Positions 9,288 through 19,607 are shown, counted from the stretch's first letter. The stretch: DNA of 64,000 bases from Tropicimonas sp. IMCC34011 (GCF_003390865.1 NZ_QMEJ01000004.1:124001-188000); one strand, 5' to 3'. Notes: a model not told the origin generated them from the letters alone. Made by a program: numbers and translations.

Positions 9288-10352
9288 TCAAAGCTCCGCG
9301 ATGGCGGGCGCGGCCCTGTCCCAGACCTTTCGCATGAGCGTGGGAAGGGAGGCCGGGCGGAACTCGGCCTCCGGGATGAAGTGCCCGCGGTCCGGCGCGG
9401 CATCCTGCGGCAGCCTCGCGATGCGAACGTCGAGGCGCAGGTGGAAATGGGTGAAGGTGTGACGCACCTCTCCAGCCGCCTGCCAGTTGGACGTCGCCGG
9501 GGGCGCCTCCTGGGGGAGTTCCTCGGACCAGTCCGTGCAGGGCCATCCCAGCATACCGCCGAGGAGCGACCGGGGCGGACGGGTTTCCAGCAGCAGCGCT
9601 CCGTCCGTGCGCCGGGCGACATAGGCAGTGCCGATGCGGACGGGCTTGGCTTTCTTCGGAGTCTTGCGCGGGAGGGTGGCGGCGATGCCCGCGGCGCGCC
9701 CGCGACACGGCTCCGCCACCGGGCACACCATGCAGGCAGGGCTCTTTGGCGTGCAGATCGTGGCGCCGAGATCCATCATCGCCTGTGCGTGACAGCCGGG
9801 GCGACGGTCCGGGGTCAGCTGTCCGGCCATCTCCGTCAGCTCGGGCTTGGCCGCCGGCAGGGGCGTCTCCACGGCGAAGAGGCGGGAGACGACGCGTTCC
9901 ACGTTGCCGTCCACCACCACGGCTGGCCGGTCGAACGCGATCGAGGCGATGGCCGCAGCGGTATAGGGTCCGATTCCGGGAAGCCGGCGCAGGCCCTCCT
10001 CGGTCTCCGGGAAGGCGCCGCCCAGATCGCGGGCCACGATGCGGGCGCAGGCGAGCAGGTTCCGGGCGCGGGCGTAGTAGCCGAGGCCCGCCCATTCGCC
10101 CATCACCTCCGCATCATCCGCCGCGGCGAGGGCGGTGACATCCGGCCAGAGCGTCGTGAAGCGCGCGAAATAGCTTTTGACCGCCGCCACCGTGGTCTGC
10201 TGGAGCATGATCTCCGACAACCAGACGCGGTAGGGATCGGGCAGCTCGCCGGCGATCCGACGGGCCGGCCCGATGCGCCAGGGCAGCTCACGCGCATGGC
10301 CGTCGTACCAACCGAGGAGGCGCCCCGGTACCGTTTCCATCCCGGCCTTCAT
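9288..10352 (-). CDS. mutY: A/G-specific adenine glycosylase MutY
   Basis: Base-excision repair glycosylase removing adenine paired with 8-oxoguanine, about 354 residues. The catalytic domain shows SEIMLQQTTVAAVKSYF, the helix-hairpin-helix LPGIGPYTAAAIASIAF and the catalytic aspartate in VVVDGNVERVVSRLF. The 4Fe-4S cysteines follow as C-x6-C-x2-C-x5-C (CTPKSPACMVCPVAEPC). The NUDIX-like C-terminal domain with LLGGMLGWP recognises 8-oxoguanine. Methionines at 10370, 10352 and 10340 are all possible starts; 10352 is my choice without a decisive ribosome site. It is divergent from dciA with a short shared upstream region. Confidence 0.95.
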   Translation of the reverse strand: MKAGMETVPGRLLGWYDGHARELPWRIGPARRIAGELPDPYRVWLSEIMLQQTTVAAVKSYFARFTTLWPDVTALAAADDAEVMGEWAGLGYYARARNLLACARIVARDLGGAFPETEEGLRRLPGIGPYTAAAIASIAFDRPAVVVDGNVERVVSRLFAVETPLPAAKPELTEMAGQLTPDRRPGCHAQAMMDLGATICTPKSPACMVCPVAEPCRGRAAGIAATLPRKTPKKAKPVRIGTAYVARRTDGALLLETRPPRSLLGGMLGWPCTDWSEELPQEAPPATSNWQAAGEVRHTFTHFHLRLDVRIARLPQDAAPDRGHFIPEAEFRPASLPTLMRKVWDRAAPAIAEL

Positions 10353-10460
10353 GTCAGCCCCGTCACGCAAGATTTATGGCCTTTCCGGCTTCCGCTCTGG
10401 CAGCCGCTCCTAAGCGGGGTAAGATGGAGCGGAAGGCAGGACAAGGGAGGGTTGCCGCTC

Positions 10461-11000
10461 GTGGCCCCCAAGGATCCCAAGACGAAGCAACCCCGCCGCA
10501 GGGGCAAGTTCCGGCAGGCGTCCTCGCTTGTCGCCGCGGATGTGAGGCGGGCCGGCGAGAGCCGGGGCTTCGCCAATACGCGGCTCCTCACTCACTGGCC
10601 GGAGATCGCGGGAGCGGAGATCGCCGCCATCGCGCGCCCGGTCTCGGTGGATTACTGCCGCGGTCAGCTCGGCGCGACGCTGACCCTCCTGACCACCGGC
10701 GCGCAGGCGCCGCTTCTGCAGATGCAGGAGCCCCGGCTTCGCGAGAAGATCAATGCCTGCTACGGATATGCCGCGATCAAGCGCATCCGCATCACCCAGA
10801 CCGCGCCGACCGGCTTCGCGGAGGGACGGCCCGATTTCGCGCCGCAGGGGCCGAAACAGGCTCCCCGCCCCGATCCGGCGACGCTGCAAGCGGCCGAAGC
10901 GGCCGCGTCGGGCACGAAGGACGAGGGCCTGAAGGCCGCTCTCGCCATGCTCGGCGCCAATGTTCTCGGACGGACGAAACACCAACGGAGATCCCAATGA
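10461..11000 (+). CDS. dciA: DciA-like (DUF721) protein
   Basis: DUF721/DciA family protein of 179 residues. DciA is the ancestral loader or operator of the replicative helicase DnaB in most bacteria that lack DnaC. The family core is the region from LVAADVRRAGESRGFANTRL to INACYGYAAIKRIRIT, with LLTHWPEIAG in the middle. A proline-rich linker and a short C-terminal helical segment follow. The GTG at 10461 is chosen because a GGGAGGG ribosome binding site sits nine bases upstream. The end overlaps the DsbA-like gene by ATGA. Divergent mutY and coupled dsbA form a neighbourhood common in Rhodobacterales. Confidence 0.88.
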   Translation: MAPKDPKTKQPRRRGKFRQASSLVAADVRRAGESRGFANTRLLTHWPEIAGAEIAAIARPVSVDYCRGQLGATLTLLTTGAQAPLLQMQEPRLREKINACYGYAAIKRIRITQTAPTGFAEGRPDFAPQGPKQAPRPDPATLQAAEAAASGTKDEGLKAALAMLGANVLGRTKHQRRSQ

Positions 11001-11638
11001 CCAAGACAACCCGCCGCGCCCTTCTCGGCGCGCCCTTCGCCGCCGCTGCCTTCGCCGCCCTGCCCGCCTGGGCCCAGGACGCGGAGACGGAGGACGGCAC
11101 CGCAAGCGCGGCTCCCGAGATCGCCGAGATGGCGATGGGCGATGCCGATGCGCCGGTCACGATCTACGAATTCGCCTCCTTCACCTGCCCCCACTGCGCC
11201 AGCTTCCACCTCGGGCCTCTCAAGCAGATCAAGGAAAACTACATCGACACGGGCAAGGTGCGCCTCGTCTACCGGGACGTCTACTTCGATCGTCCGGGCC
11301 TCTGGGCCGCGATGATCGCGCGCTGCGGCGGCCAGATGCGCTTCTTCGGCATCGCCGATGTGCTGTACCAGAACCAGCGGGAGTGGCTGCAGGGCGAGCC
11401 GACCCAGATCGTCGAGAACCTCAAGGCCATCGGGCGCGAAGCCGGCATCGGCAACGACAAGCTCGATGCCTGCCTGCAGGATGGCGAGAAGGCCGAAGCG
11501 CTCTTCGCCTGGTACGAGGAAGGGGCGACGGAGAACAACATTCAGGGCACGCCGTCCTTCGTGATCGACGGCGAGACCTATTCCAACATGTCCTATGACG
11601 ACTTCGCCGAGCTTCTGGACGAGAAGCTCGAGAGCTGA
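10997..11638 (+). CDS. DsbA-family thioredoxin-fold protein, periplasmic
   Basis: Disulfide oxidoreductase of the DsbA/Com1 type, 213 residues. The N-terminus carries a basic stretch (TKTTRRALLG) and a hydrophobic core ending in AWAQDA, consistent with Tat or Sec export and cleavage. The thioredoxin fold begins at VTIYEFASFTCPHCASFH, whose CPHC is the classical DsbA active site, and GTPSFVIDGE is the cis-proline loop. It is expected to oxidise cysteines of exported proteins or to act with a DsbB-like or DsbD-like partner not in the window. It overlaps dciA by 4 bases and ends 4 bases from convergent lpxK. Confidence 0.9.
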   Translation: MTKTTRRALLGAPFAAAAFAALPAWAQDAETEDGTASAAPEIAEMAMGDADAPVTIYEFASFTCPHCASFHLGPLKQIKENYIDTGKVRLVYRDVYFDRPGLWAAMIARCGGQMRFFGIADVLYQNQREWLQGEPTQIVENLKAIGREAGIGNDKLDACLQDGEKAEALFAWYEEGATENNIQGTPSFVIDGETYSNMSYDDFAELLDEKLES

Positions 11639-11642
11639 GGCG

Positions 11643-12632
11643 TCAGCCCAGACCGATACGGGACAGCGCGGGCCCCAGCGCCGCGCTGTCCTCCCATTCG
11701 AGACGCACCGGCAGCGGCATGACCTTGCCCCGCCATGAGAGCGGCAGTCGGACCATATCCTTCTCCGTCGTGACGAGCTGGGCGTTCTCCGCCAGCGCCT
11801 CCCGCTCCAGCCGGGCGAGGAGGGCCTCCCCGAGGGGCTGGTGGTCGTCGAGCTGTACGGCGCCTCTGAGGGTGGCCCCGAGCCCCCGCAACGTGTCGAA
11901 GAACTTTGCCGGCCGACCGATCCCGGCGAAAGCATAGACCCTCAGCCCCTGCCACGGCATCCCGGTCCGCAGCGGCACGATCCGGCCCGTGATCCGGGGC
12001 GGCAGGTGCTCTTCCAACAGTGTCCCCCATCCCTCGCCGAACGTGGCCTGCGCCGCGGGTGCGCCTATGGTCAGCAGAAGATCGGCGCGGGCGAGCCCCG
12101 CCTCCACGGGTTCGCGGAGCGGCCCGGCGGGGATGCAGCGCCCGTTTCCGAAGGCGCGGGCAGCCTCCGTCACGACGATGGACAGATCCTTGCGCACGTT
12201 TGGATTCTGGTGCGCGTCATCGAGGATGACGGCTGTCGCGCCCGCCGCCTCGGCCGCACGGACGCCGGCAGCGCGGTCGCGGGAGACCCAGACCGGCGCG
12301 AAGGCGGAGAGAAGCAGAGGCTCATCCCCGGTCTCCTCCGCGCGGTGCCTCGTCCCGTCCACACGCACCGGCCCTTCGAGAGAACCGCCGTAGCCGCGGG
12401 TGACGACATGGGCGCCGGCGATACGCTGGAGCAGCGCGATGACGGTCGGAGTCTTGCCGGTGCCGCCCGCTTCGAGATTGCCGACCGATACGATCGGAAT
12501 GCCGGCGCGGTGACCCGGCCTTCGCACGCGGCGCGCCGTGGCGGAGGCGTAGAGCGCGCCGAGCGGGGAGAGTGCGCGGGCCTGCCAGCCCGGAGCGTCG
12601 GGCGGGGCGTCCCAGAAGCCGGGGGGGCGCAT
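11643..12632 (-). CDS. lpxK: Tetraacyldisaccharide 4'-kinase
   Basis: Inner-membrane-associated kinase that phosphorylates the 4' position of the lipid A disaccharide precursor, 329 residues. The P-loop is SVGNLEAGGTGKTP. Family motifs follow: VILDDAHQNP, FGNGRCIPAGPLREP and the C-terminal TTEKDMVRLP. Length and architecture are normal. Its start overlaps the stop of the Kdo-transferase-like gene by ATGA, so DUF4170, the transferase-like gene and lpxK form one operon for lipid A and inner core formation. Confidence 0.95.
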   Translation of the reverse strand: MRPPGFWDAPPDAPGWQARALSPLGALYASATARRVRRPGHRAGIPIVSVGNLEAGGTGKTPTVIALLQRIAGAHVVTRGYGGSLEGPVRVDGTRHRAEETGDEPLLLSAFAPVWVSRDRAAGVRAAEAAGATAVILDDAHQNPNVRKDLSIVVTEAARAFGNGRCIPAGPLREPVEAGLARADLLLTIGAPAAQATFGEGWGTLLEEHLPPRITGRIVPLRTGMPWQGLRVYAFAGIGRPAKFFDTLRGLGATLRGAVQLDDHQPLGEALLARLEREALAENAQLVTTEKDMVRLPLSWRGKVMPLPVRLEWEDSAALGPALSRIGLG

Positions 12633-13801
12633 CAGCCCCGCCTCTTGCGCAAGGCGGCGTCAGCAAGGGCGGCGAGCCGGTCGATCACCTCCGCCCCGTC
12701 CGTTGCGATAGCCCAGGCGTTGTGCGCCAAAACGGCAGACCGCTCGGGCGAGAGAAGATCGTCCACCGCGAGGCCGAGGTCGGCGGGCCCGGAGATCCGG
12801 TGGAGCGCTCCACCTTCGGTGAGGCGGCGCAGGACGGGATCGTCCCCCCGACCCTCCTGCCCGGCGATCAGGGCGGAGCCGAGGGAGGCGGCGGCGAGAG
12901 CCGGGGCGCGCGGCCCGCCCGCCAGGGTTCCTCCAAGAAACGTGACCGGCGCGATCCGGACCCAGAGGCCGATCTCGCCAGGCGTGTCGATGAGGTAGAC
13001 CTCCGTGCGCTCCCCCGGCTCCTCCTCCAAAGACCGGCGGGCATGGCTCCAGCCTTCGGACGCGATCAGCTCCGCCGCGGCATCGGCATCCGCTTCCTCG
13101 GGCAGGAGGACGATCAGAAGGAGCCGGTGCGCATGTGTCAGGACGAAGCGGTGGGCTGCGAGGATGTCGCCAAGCTCGGACGCGGCGGGCTCGAGGGCAA
13201 GCCACACGGGCCGTGTGGCGAGGAGCGCCGCGAAGTCCGCCCGCTCGCCTTCGGAGCAGGGCGGCGGATCGGGAAGCCGGATGAGCGGCCCGGTGACCTC
13301 TACCCGCGGGCGGACCGGCGCAAGGCCGAGGATCGCGTCGGCGGCGGCAGGGCTCGAGGCGAGAATATGCCCGAACCGGTCGAACGTCGCCCGCTGGACC
13401 CGGCGCGCGCGGCCCGTCGTGGGCGGCGGCACGGCGGCCCCGACGAGGACCAGCGGCACAGCGGCGCGGGCGGCGGCGGCAAGAAGCGCGGGATCGTCCG
13501 GCGTCTCCATCCAGAGCGCCATGTCGGGCGACCAGTGCGCGATGAACTCGTCCTCCCGCCCCTCCTGCGGAACCGGGCGAACCAGTCCTTCGAGGGGCAC
13601 CGGGCCGGTGCGGGCCTCGGTCGAGGTGATAAGCATGGTGCAGCCGTCGAACACCTCGTCGAGCCTCTCCGCGAGCGGGGCGAGCGCATCGAAATCCAGC
13701 GCGCCGGGCGCGTGGACCCACACGATCACGCCCCGCGGGCGGGACGGCTCGGTCTCGGCGAATTCAGGCGTTCGGCCTCGCCCGAAGAAGAACCCGGCCA
13801 T
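12632..13801 (-). CDS. Diverged Kdo-transferase-like (WaaA N-terminal domain) protein
   Basis: 389-residue protein with the fold and position of WaaA (GT30), the enzyme adding Kdo to lipid A. Recognisable family landmarks are [36 protein letters not shown] and [20 protein letters not shown]. Each is altered at the residues that matter. Canonical HxxSVGE, holding the catalytic Glu, reads HAPGAL; METELWPN reads METPDDPA; and GGSLVxxGGHNPLEAA reads [16 protein letters not shown]. The N-terminal membrane anchor is missing if the ATG at 13801 is used; the upstream frame adds only arginine-rich sequence overlapping DUF4170. Context with lpxK supports a role in LPS, but catalysis of standard Kdo transfer is doubtful. 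Confidence 0.75.
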   Translation of the reverse strand: MAGFFFGRGRTPEFAETEPSRPRGVIVWVHAPGALDFDALAPLAERLDEVFDGCTMLITSTEARTGPVPLEGLVRPVPQEGREDEFIAHWSPDMALWMETPDDPALLAAAARAAVPLVLVGAAVPPPTTGRARRVQRATFDRFGHILASSPAAADAILGLAPVRPRVEVTGPLIRLPDPPPCSEGERADFAALLATRPVWLALEPAASELGDILAAHRFVLTHAHRLLLIVLLPEEADADAAAELIASEGWSHARRSLEEEPGERTEVYLIDTPGEIGLWVRIAPVTFLGGTLAGGPRAPALAAASLGSALIAGQEGRGDDPVLRRLTEGGALHRISGPADLGLAVDDLLSPERSAVLAHNAWAIATDGAEVIDRLAALADAALRKRRG

Positions 13802-13802
13802 C

Positions 13803-14057
13803 TCAGGCCTTGGTTTCCTCCGTCGCCGAATCTTCCGCGTTCTCGTCGAGAAGGCGGTGGATATGGGCAATGAAGTAGCGGGTATGCGCGTCGTCCACGG
13901 TGCGCTGCGCTTCGGCGCGCCAGGCGTCCCTGGCCTCTGCGAAGTTCGGGAAGAGGCCGACGATGTGGATGTCGTCCACGTTCTCGAAATGGGTGGTGGA
14001 CGGATCGGTCAGAGCGCCGCCGAACACGAGATGAAGAAGCTGCTTGTCCTCGGCCAT
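13803..14057 (-). CDS. DUF4170 family protein
   Basis: 84-residue cytoplasmic protein of the DUF4170 family, known mainly from alphaproteobacteria and usually encoded beside waaA and lpxK. The sequence contains [32 protein letters not shown] and [12 protein letters not shown], ending in an acidic tail. Its function is unknown. It is the first gene of the operon leading to the Kdo-transferase-like gene, one base apart, and lpxK. It is divergent from leuS with about 200 bases between them, which must hold both promoters. Confidence 0.85.
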   Translation of the reverse strand: MAEDKQLLHLVFGGALTDPSTTHFENVDDIHIVGLFPNFAEARDAWRAEAQRTVDDAHTRYFIAHIHRLLDENAEDSATEETKA

Positions 14058-14255
14058 GGGGGCCTCCGGCTTGGATTGCGAAAAAGGGACGGACCGGCGA
14101 GGACCATCGCGCGGGGGAGGGCCGGGGTCAAGCTGGCGGGCAAGGGGCTGCCCGGCATCTGCCAAGGCTCCGGAGGCAGGCTGGACCCGGCTCGCCCCGA
14201 TGCGTATCAACGCGGGCGAGCCACACCCCCACGACGCCTTCCCGAAAGAGCCACC

Positions 14256-16895
14256 ATGTCCCGCCTGACCCCGTCCGAGATCGAACCGAAATGGCAGCAG
14301 GCCTGGGACGAGGCAGGGCTGTTCCGCGCCCGCCGCGATCCGGCGCGTCCGAAATACTACGTCCTCGAGATGTTCCCCTACCCGTCGGGCCGCATCCACA
14401 TGGGGCACGTGCGCAACTACACGATGGGGGACGTGATCGCGCGCTACAAGGCGGCGCGTGGCTTCTCGGTTCTGCATCCAATGGGCTGGGACGCCTTCGG
14501 GATGCCGGCGGAGAACGCCGCGATGCAGTCGAACGGTCACCCCAAGGACTGGACCTACGGCAACATCGACACGATGCGCGCCCAGATGAAGCCGCTTGGC
14601 CTGTCGATCGACTGGGAGCGGGAATTCGCGACCTGCGATCCTGAATATTACGGCCAGCAGCAGGCCATGTTCCTCGATTTCCTCGAGGCCGGCCTCGTGT
14701 ATCGCAAGGCCGCGACGGTCAACTGGGACCCGGTGGACATGACCGTCCTCGCCAACGAGCAGGTGATCGACGGCAAGGGCTGGCGGTCCGGTGCCGATGT
14801 CGAGCGGCGGGAACTGACGCAGTGGTTCTTCCGCATCTCGGACTATTCGGAGGAGCTCCTGAGCGCCCTCGACGGGCTGAAGGACTGGCCCGAGAAGGTC
14901 CGCACCATGCAGGCCAACTGGATCGGCAAGAGCCGCGGCCTGCAGATGACGTTCGACCTCGAGGAGGGCGCCGGCGGCCACGAGGGCGTCGAGATCTACA
15001 CCACCCGGCCGGACACGCTGATGGGGGCCTCCTTCGTCGGCATCTCGCCGGAGCATCCCCTGGCGAAGGCGCTGTGCGATGCCGACCCCGAGATCGCCGC
15101 GTTCTGCACCGAGATCCGCAAGGGCGGCACCACGGAGGAGGCCCTCGAAACGGCGGAGAAGCGCGGCCTCGACACCGGCCTCCGCGCCCGCCATCCGCTG
15201 AAGGAAGGGCAGACGCTCCCGGTCTGGATCGCCAATTTCATCCTGATGGACTACGGCACCGGCGCCATCTTCGGCTGTCCGGCGCATGACCAGCGCGATT
15301 TCGAGTTCGCCCGGAAGTACGACCTGCCGATCCCGCCTGTCTTCGTTCCCGAGGGCGCGCAGGCAGAGGCGGCGCTGACCGAAGCGTTCGTCCCTCTCAA
15401 GAGCGAACTCGTTCGCTACATCCGCGGCTTCGCCGGCGGCGAGGTGCAGACCGGCGAGGCGGCCGTCGATGCCGCGATCGCCGAGGCGGAAGCCAAAGGT
15501 TGGGGCGAGGGCGTCACCAAGTTCCGCCTCAGGGACTGGGGCCTGTCGCGGCAGCGCTACTGGGGCTGCCCGATCCCGGTCGTGCACTGCGACGCGTGCG
15601 GCACGGTGCCGGAGAAGAAGGAAAACCTGCCGATCGAGCTGCCCTACGACGAGGGCGGCCAACCGATCGACTTCTCGATCCCCGGCAATCCGCTCGACCG
15701 TCACCCGACATGGCGGAACACCCCCTGCCCCGCCTGCGGCAAGCCCGCGCGGCGCGAGACGGACACGATGGACACCTTCGTCGACAGCTCCTGGTACTAC
15801 GCCCGCTTCACCGCCCCGCGCGCCGAGACGCCGACCGTGGCGGAAGACGCCGAGTACTGGATGAACGTCGATCAGTATATCGGCGGTATCGAGCACGCGA
15901 TCCTGCACCTGCTCTATTCCCGCTTCTTCGCCCGCGGCATGCACAAGACCGGGCATCTGCCCGCCAAGGCACAGGAGCCGTTCGACGCGCTCTTCACCCA
16001 AGGGATGGTGACCCACGAGATCTACCTCACGAAGGATGCGAAGGGCCGCCCGGTCTATCACCTCCCCGAAGAGGTGAGCGAAGGCACGCTGGCGGACGGG
16101 ACGCCGGTCGAGATCCTGCCTTCGGCGAAGATGTCCAAGTCGAAGAAGAACGTCGTCGACCCGGTGAACATCGTCTCCGCCTTCGGGGCCGACACCGCGC
16201 GCTGGTTCGTCCTGTCGGACAGCCCGCCCGAACGCGATGTCGAATGGACCGCCTCCGGCGCCGAAGCCGCCTACAAGCACCTGTCGCGTCTCCACCGCAT
16301 GGCCTCCTCCATCGCCGAGGAAGGGCAGGCGATGTCCCGGACCATGGCCGAGACCTTCTCCAGCCCGGGCGCGGATGCCGCCGACGCGGCGGGTGCGGGT
16401 GCGGGCACCGATCCGGTCGCCGACGTTGCCCTCCTTCGGGAGATGAACCGCGCGATCCGCGACGTGACCGAGGGGATCGAGGGCTTCGCCTTCAACACCG
16501 CCATCGCCCGGCTCTACGGCTTCGCCAACGCGCTGTCGAAATCGGACGCCTCGGTGCAGGTCCGGCGGACGGCGATGCAGGTCATGGCGCAGCTCGCCTC
16601 CCCCTTCGTGCCCCACCTGGCCGAAGAGCTCTGGAGCGTACTCGGCGGCGAGGGCCTCCTGACCGGCGCGCCCTGGCCCGAGGCCGACCCGGCCCTCCTG
16701 ACCGAGGACACGGTGACGCTGCCGATCCAGATCAACGGCAAGAAGCGCGGCGAGATGGAGGTCGCGAAGGATGCGGCCAAGGACGCCATCGAGGCGCAGG
16801 CGCTGGCCCACGAGGCCGTCGTGCGCGCTCTGGATGGCGGGCAGCCGAAGAAGCTCATCGTGGTGCCCGGGCGGATCGTCAATGTCGTGGTCTAG
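14256..16895 (+). CDS. leuS: Leucyl-tRNA synthetase
   Basis: Class I aminoacyl-tRNA synthetase charging tRNA-Leu, 879 residues, normal for bacteria. Motifs in order are [17 protein letters not shown] (HIGH as HMGH), the CP1 editing domain with [13 protein letters not shown] and the Cys zinc knuckle around [19 protein letters not shown], then [18 protein letters not shown] (KMSKS). The C-terminal domain ends [11 protein letters not shown], typical of LeuRS. The ATG at 14256 starts the conserved N-terminus ([14 protein letters not shown]). Its 3' end overlaps lptE by 14 bases, giving the common order leuS-lptE-holA. Confidence 0.98.
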   Translation: MSRLTPSEIEPKWQQAWDEAGLFRARRDPARPKYYVLEMFPYPSGRIHMGHVRNYTMGDVIARYKAARGFSVLHPMGWDAFGMPAENAAMQSNGHPKDWTYGNIDTMRAQMKPLGLSIDWEREFATCDPEYYGQQQAMFLDFLEAGLVYRKAATVNWDPVDMTVLANEQVIDGKGWRSGADVERRELTQWFFRISDYSEELLSALDGLKDWPEKVRTMQANWIGKSRGLQMTFDLEEGAGGHEGVEIYTTRPDTLMGASFVGISPEHPLAKALCDADPEIAAFCTEIRKGGTTEEALETAEKRGLDTGLRARHPLKEGQTLPVWIANFILMDYGTGAIFGCPAHDQRDFEFARKYDLPIPPVFVPEGAQAEAALTEAFVPLKSELVRYIRGFAGGEVQTGEAAVDAAIAEAEAKGWGEGVTKFRLRDWGLSRQRYWGCPIPVVHCDACGTVPEKKENLPIELPYDEGGQPIDFSIPGNPLDRHPTWRNTPCPACGKPARRETDTMDTFVDSSWYYARFTAPRAETPTVAEDAEYWMNVDQYIGGIEHAILHLLYSRFFARGMHKTGHLPAKAQEPFDALFTQGMVTHEIYLTKDAKGRPVYHLPEEVSEGTLADGTPVEILPSAKMSKSKKNVVDPVNIVSAFGADTARWFVLSDSPPERDVEWTASGAEAAYKHLSRLHRMASSIAEEGQAMSRTMAETFSSPGADAADAAGAGAGTDPVADVALLREMNRAIRDVTEGIEGFAFNTAIARLYGFANALSKSDASVQVRRTAMQVMAQLASPFVPHLAEELWSVLGGEGLLTGAPWPEADPALLTEDTVTLPIQINGKKRGEMEVAKDAAKDAIEAQALAHEAVVRALDGGQPKKLIVVPGRIVNVVV

Positions 16896-17367
16896 GCGCG
16901 GCACGCTTCTCACGCTCGGCGCGCTCGGCGCCTGCGGCTTCCGCCCGGCCTACGCGCCAGGCGGCGGCGGGGAGGCGCTGCGGGGCCGGATCGCGGTCGC
17001 GTCGCCCGAAACGCCCACGGAGTTCTTCTTCGTCGGCCGGCTCGAGGAGCGGCTCGGCCGGGCGGATGCGGCCGCCTACCGGCTCGCCTACGATCTGAAG
17101 CTCGAAACCCAGGGCTTCGCGATCACCCCCGACAACGACACGCAGCGGTACCAGATTGTCGGGCGGCTCGATTACCGTCTTCTGGACGGCGCCACCGCTG
17201 CAGTTCTGGACAGCGGGCGGGTGGAGAACTTCACCGCCTACTCCGCCATCGGCACGACCGTCGCCACGCGCGCCTCGGAACGGGACGCCTACGAGCGGCT
17301 GGCGGTGATCCTTGCGGACGATCTCGTCACCCGCCTTCTGGCGACGTCCGGCGGCTGGCTGACGTGA
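16882..17367 (+). CDS. lptE: LPS assembly lipoprotein LptE
   Basis: 161-residue outer-membrane lipoprotein that plugs LptD and helps insert LPS. The N-terminus [20 protein letters not shown] is a lipoprotein signal with lipobox LGAC; the family core continues as FRPAYAP and ends in [10 protein letters not shown]. The ATG at 16882 lies inside the end of leuS in another frame (14-base overlap). The 3' end overlaps holA by 4 bases. Position between leuS and holA is the classic LptE setting and supports the call despite low family conservation. Confidence 0.88.
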   Translation: MSWSRRGTLLTLGALGACGFRPAYAPGGGGEALRGRIAVASPETPTEFFFVGRLEERLGRADAAAYRLAYDLKLETQGFAITPDNDTQRYQIVGRLDYRLLDGATAAVLDSGRVENFTAYSAIGTTVATRASERDAYERLAVILADDLVTRLLATSGGWLT

Positions 17368-18395
17368 AGACCGGGCGCGGTCTCTCCCTCGCCTCACTCA
17401 TCGCCAAACCCGATCCGGGGCGGCCGGGGGTGCTGCTCTTCGGGCCGGACGCGATGCGCGTTTCCCTCAAGCGGCAGGACCTCGTCGCCGCGATCGTCGG
17501 TCCCAAGGGGGAGGAGGAGATGCGCCTCACCCGGATGTCGGGGGACGAGGTCCGGCGCGATCCGGCGCAGCTTGTCGACGCCCTGAAGGCCGCGAGCTTC
17601 TTCCCGGGCCCCCGCGCCGTCCTCGTGGATGCCGCGGGCGACGGCGCGGCCCCTGCCGTCACAGCGGCGCTCGAGGAGTGGCGGGACGGCGACGCGTCCC
17701 TCGTCGTCACCGCCGGGGCCCTGAAGCCCACGAGCAAGCTGCGCAAGCTCTTCGAGGGGCATCGCGCGGCGGTCGCCGCCGGCATCTACGACGCGCCGAT
17801 GAACCGGGAGGAGATCGACGCGGAACTCACCCGTGCCGGCATCTCGAACATCTCCCCCGAGGCGATGGCGGATCTCGAAGCCCTCGGCGGCGCCCTCGAT
17901 CCCGGCGATTTCCGCCAGACGCTGGAGCGCCTCGGTCTCTACAAGCTGGGAGATGCCACGCCGCTCTCGTCCGATGACATCGCCGCCATCGCTCCGGCGA
18001 CGGTGGAGGCCGGGGTGGACGAGCTGATCGGCTGCACCTTCGACGGCGCGGTGGACCGGATCGGCCCCCTCGTCGCGCGTCTCTCGGGGCAGGGCCAGAA
18101 CGCGACTTCCCTCGTCATCGCCGGGCTCCGCCATGCCCGCGCGCTCCTCGCGGCGAAGGCTGACCACCAGGGGCCGGCCAGCGCCCTCGCCCGCGCCCGC
18201 CCACCGGTGTTCGGGCCACGTCGGGACAGGATGATCCGGCAGGCCACGGACTGGCGGCTGGTGCGGCTCGAAACGGCGGTGCGGCTGCTGGTCGATACCG
18301 ATCTGGCCCTGCGCTCCGCCGGTCAGACCGCGCCGCAGATGGCGCAGGCCGAGCGCGTCTTCATCCGTCTCGCGATGCTGCGCCGCGCGCGCTGA
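17364..18395 (+). CDS. holA: DNA polymerase III delta subunit
   Basis: Clamp-loader delta subunit, 343 residues, which opens the beta sliding clamp. The N-terminal segment GVLLFGPDAMRVSLKRQDL matches the delta nucleotide-binding-like fold without a true P-loop, and LKAASFFPGPRAVLVDAAGD is a family landmark. The C-terminal collar domain includes LVIAGLRHARALLAAK. It starts on an ATG overlapping the lptE stop by 4 bases. Its last 35 bases overlap the 3' end of the convergent flavoprotein gene. Confidence 0.93.
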   Translation: MKTGRGLSLASLIAKPDPGRPGVLLFGPDAMRVSLKRQDLVAAIVGPKGEEEMRLTRMSGDEVRRDPAQLVDALKAASFFPGPRAVLVDAAGDGAAPAVTAALEEWRDGDASLVVTAGALKPTSKLRKLFEGHRAAVAAGIYDAPMNREEIDAELTRAGISNISPEAMADLEALGGALDPGDFRQTLERLGLYKLGDATPLSSDDIAAIAPATVEAGVDELIGCTFDGAVDRIGPLVARLSGQGQNATSLVIAGLRHARALLAAKADHQGPASALARARPPVFGPRRDRMIRQATDWRLVRLETAVRLLVDTDLALRSAGQTAPQMAQAERVFIRLAMLRRAR

Positions 18396-19560
18396 GCCAG
18401 GCGGCGGCGCCCTGCCCGGCCCGGCGTCCGGTGGCGAGGCAGGCGGTGATCAGGTAGCCGCCCGTCGGCGCTTCCCAATCCAGCATCTCCCCGGCGGCGA
18501 AGGTGCCGGGACGCGCCTCGATCATCAGCTCCGGTGTCAGGGCCTCCCAGGACAGGCCCCCTGCCGTCGAGATTGCCTCGTCCATCGGGCGGGGGCCGGC
18601 ATGGCGAACGGGAAGGGCCTTGGCGAGCCCTGCCAGCGCATCCGGCGCTTTCGGCAGCGGACGGCCGAACTCCTGCAAGAGCGCCGCCTGCGGCGGCGAG
18701 AGGCGGAGCGCCTTTCGCAGGACATTGGCGACGCTGGTCCCCGTCTTCATCCGCCGGATGGCAGCGGCGGCTTCCTCGGCGCTGCGGTCGGGCATCAGGT
18801 CGAGCCGGAGGATAGCGCCGTCCCGCACCGCCGCCGACACCTCGTAGACGCCGCCGCCTTCGAGCCCCTTTTCGGAGATCACGCATTCGCCGCGGCTCAC
18901 CAGATCTCCGGCGGACAGGGCGACCCCTTTCAGCGGCGCTCCGAAATGCGGCGCCATGTGGGGGGACCAGTCGACATAAAGCGCCACGTTGGCAGGCCGG
19001 AACGGAGCCAGCGGCAGCCCCGCGCTCCCCGCGAGGCTCGTCCAGGCGCCATCCGATCCGAGCCGCCGCCAGCTCGCCCCGCCACAGGCGAGGATCGCCG
19101 CCTCGGGCGTCAGGTGCTCAGGCCCGTCCGGCGTGTCGAACAGGAACGCCCCGTCCTCCCAGCCGGTCCAGCGCCAGCGGGTCCGGATCTCGGCGCCCCG
19201 CTCCCGCAGACGCCCAAGCCAGGCGCGCAGGAGCGGCGAGGCCTTCATCGCCTCGGGAAAGACGCGGCCGGTCGATCCGGTGAAGAGCGGCTGTCCGAGT
19301 CCGTCCGCCCATGCCGTGACGTCCGCCGGCCCGAACGCGTCCAGTAGCGGCGCGAGGCGGGGCGCGGCAGAGCCGTAGGCGGCGCGAAAGGCGCTCTCCC
19401 CCTCGATCTTCGTCAGGTTGAGGCCGGAGCGGCCGGCCATGAGGAACTTGCGGGCGGGCGACGGCATCCGGTCGACGACGAGCGGCGCATGGCCCGCCTC
19501 CGTCAGGGCTTCGGCCGCCATGAGACCCGCCGGCCCCGCTCCGATCACGAGAACGCTCAT
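18361..19560 (-). CDS. FAD-dependent oxidoreductase, HI0933/BaiN-like
   Basis: 399-residue flavoprotein of the HI0933/YhiN family, in the TIGR03862-like group. The N-terminal dinucleotide-binding motif is VIGAGPAGLMAAEALTEAG, followed by LMAGRSGLNLTKIE, which matches the family's GNGRCN-like segment in altered form. The C-terminal part has RPGTFAAGEMLDWEAPTGGY for FAD contacts. Members are cytosolic flavoproteins of mostly unknown substrate; BaiN acts on bile acids but that should not be inferred here. Its 3' end overlaps convergent holA by 35 bases. It is divergent from the HNH gene 47 bases away. Confidence 0.9.
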   Translation of the reverse strand: MSVLVIGAGPAGLMAAEALTEAGHAPLVVDRMPSPARKFLMAGRSGLNLTKIEGESAFRAAYGSAAPRLAPLLDAFGPADVTAWADGLGQPLFTGSTGRVFPEAMKASPLLRAWLGRLRERGAEIRTRWRWTGWEDGAFLFDTPDGPEHLTPEAAILACGGASWRRLGSDGAWTSLAGSAGLPLAPFRPANVALYVDWSPHMAPHFGAPLKGVALSAGDLVSRGECVISEKGLEGGGVYEVSAAVRDGAILRLDLMPDRSAEEAAAAIRRMKTGTSVANVLRKALRLSPPQAALLQEFGRPLPKAPDALAGLAKALPVRHAGPRPMDEAISTAGGLSWEALTPELMIEARPGTFAAGEMLDWEAPTGGYLITACLATGRRAGQGAAAWLSARGAASRDG

Positions 19561-19607
19561 CCGCGCCCCCTTGCCGAACCGCCGGTGGCGGCCGATCTCT
19601 TCCGGGC

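Noticed and set aside
14058-16913. The long minus-strand frame opposite leuS, continuous with DUF4170.
   Set aside because: The DUF4170 part is real, but the rest is an antisense shadow of leuS; the start at 14057 fits.
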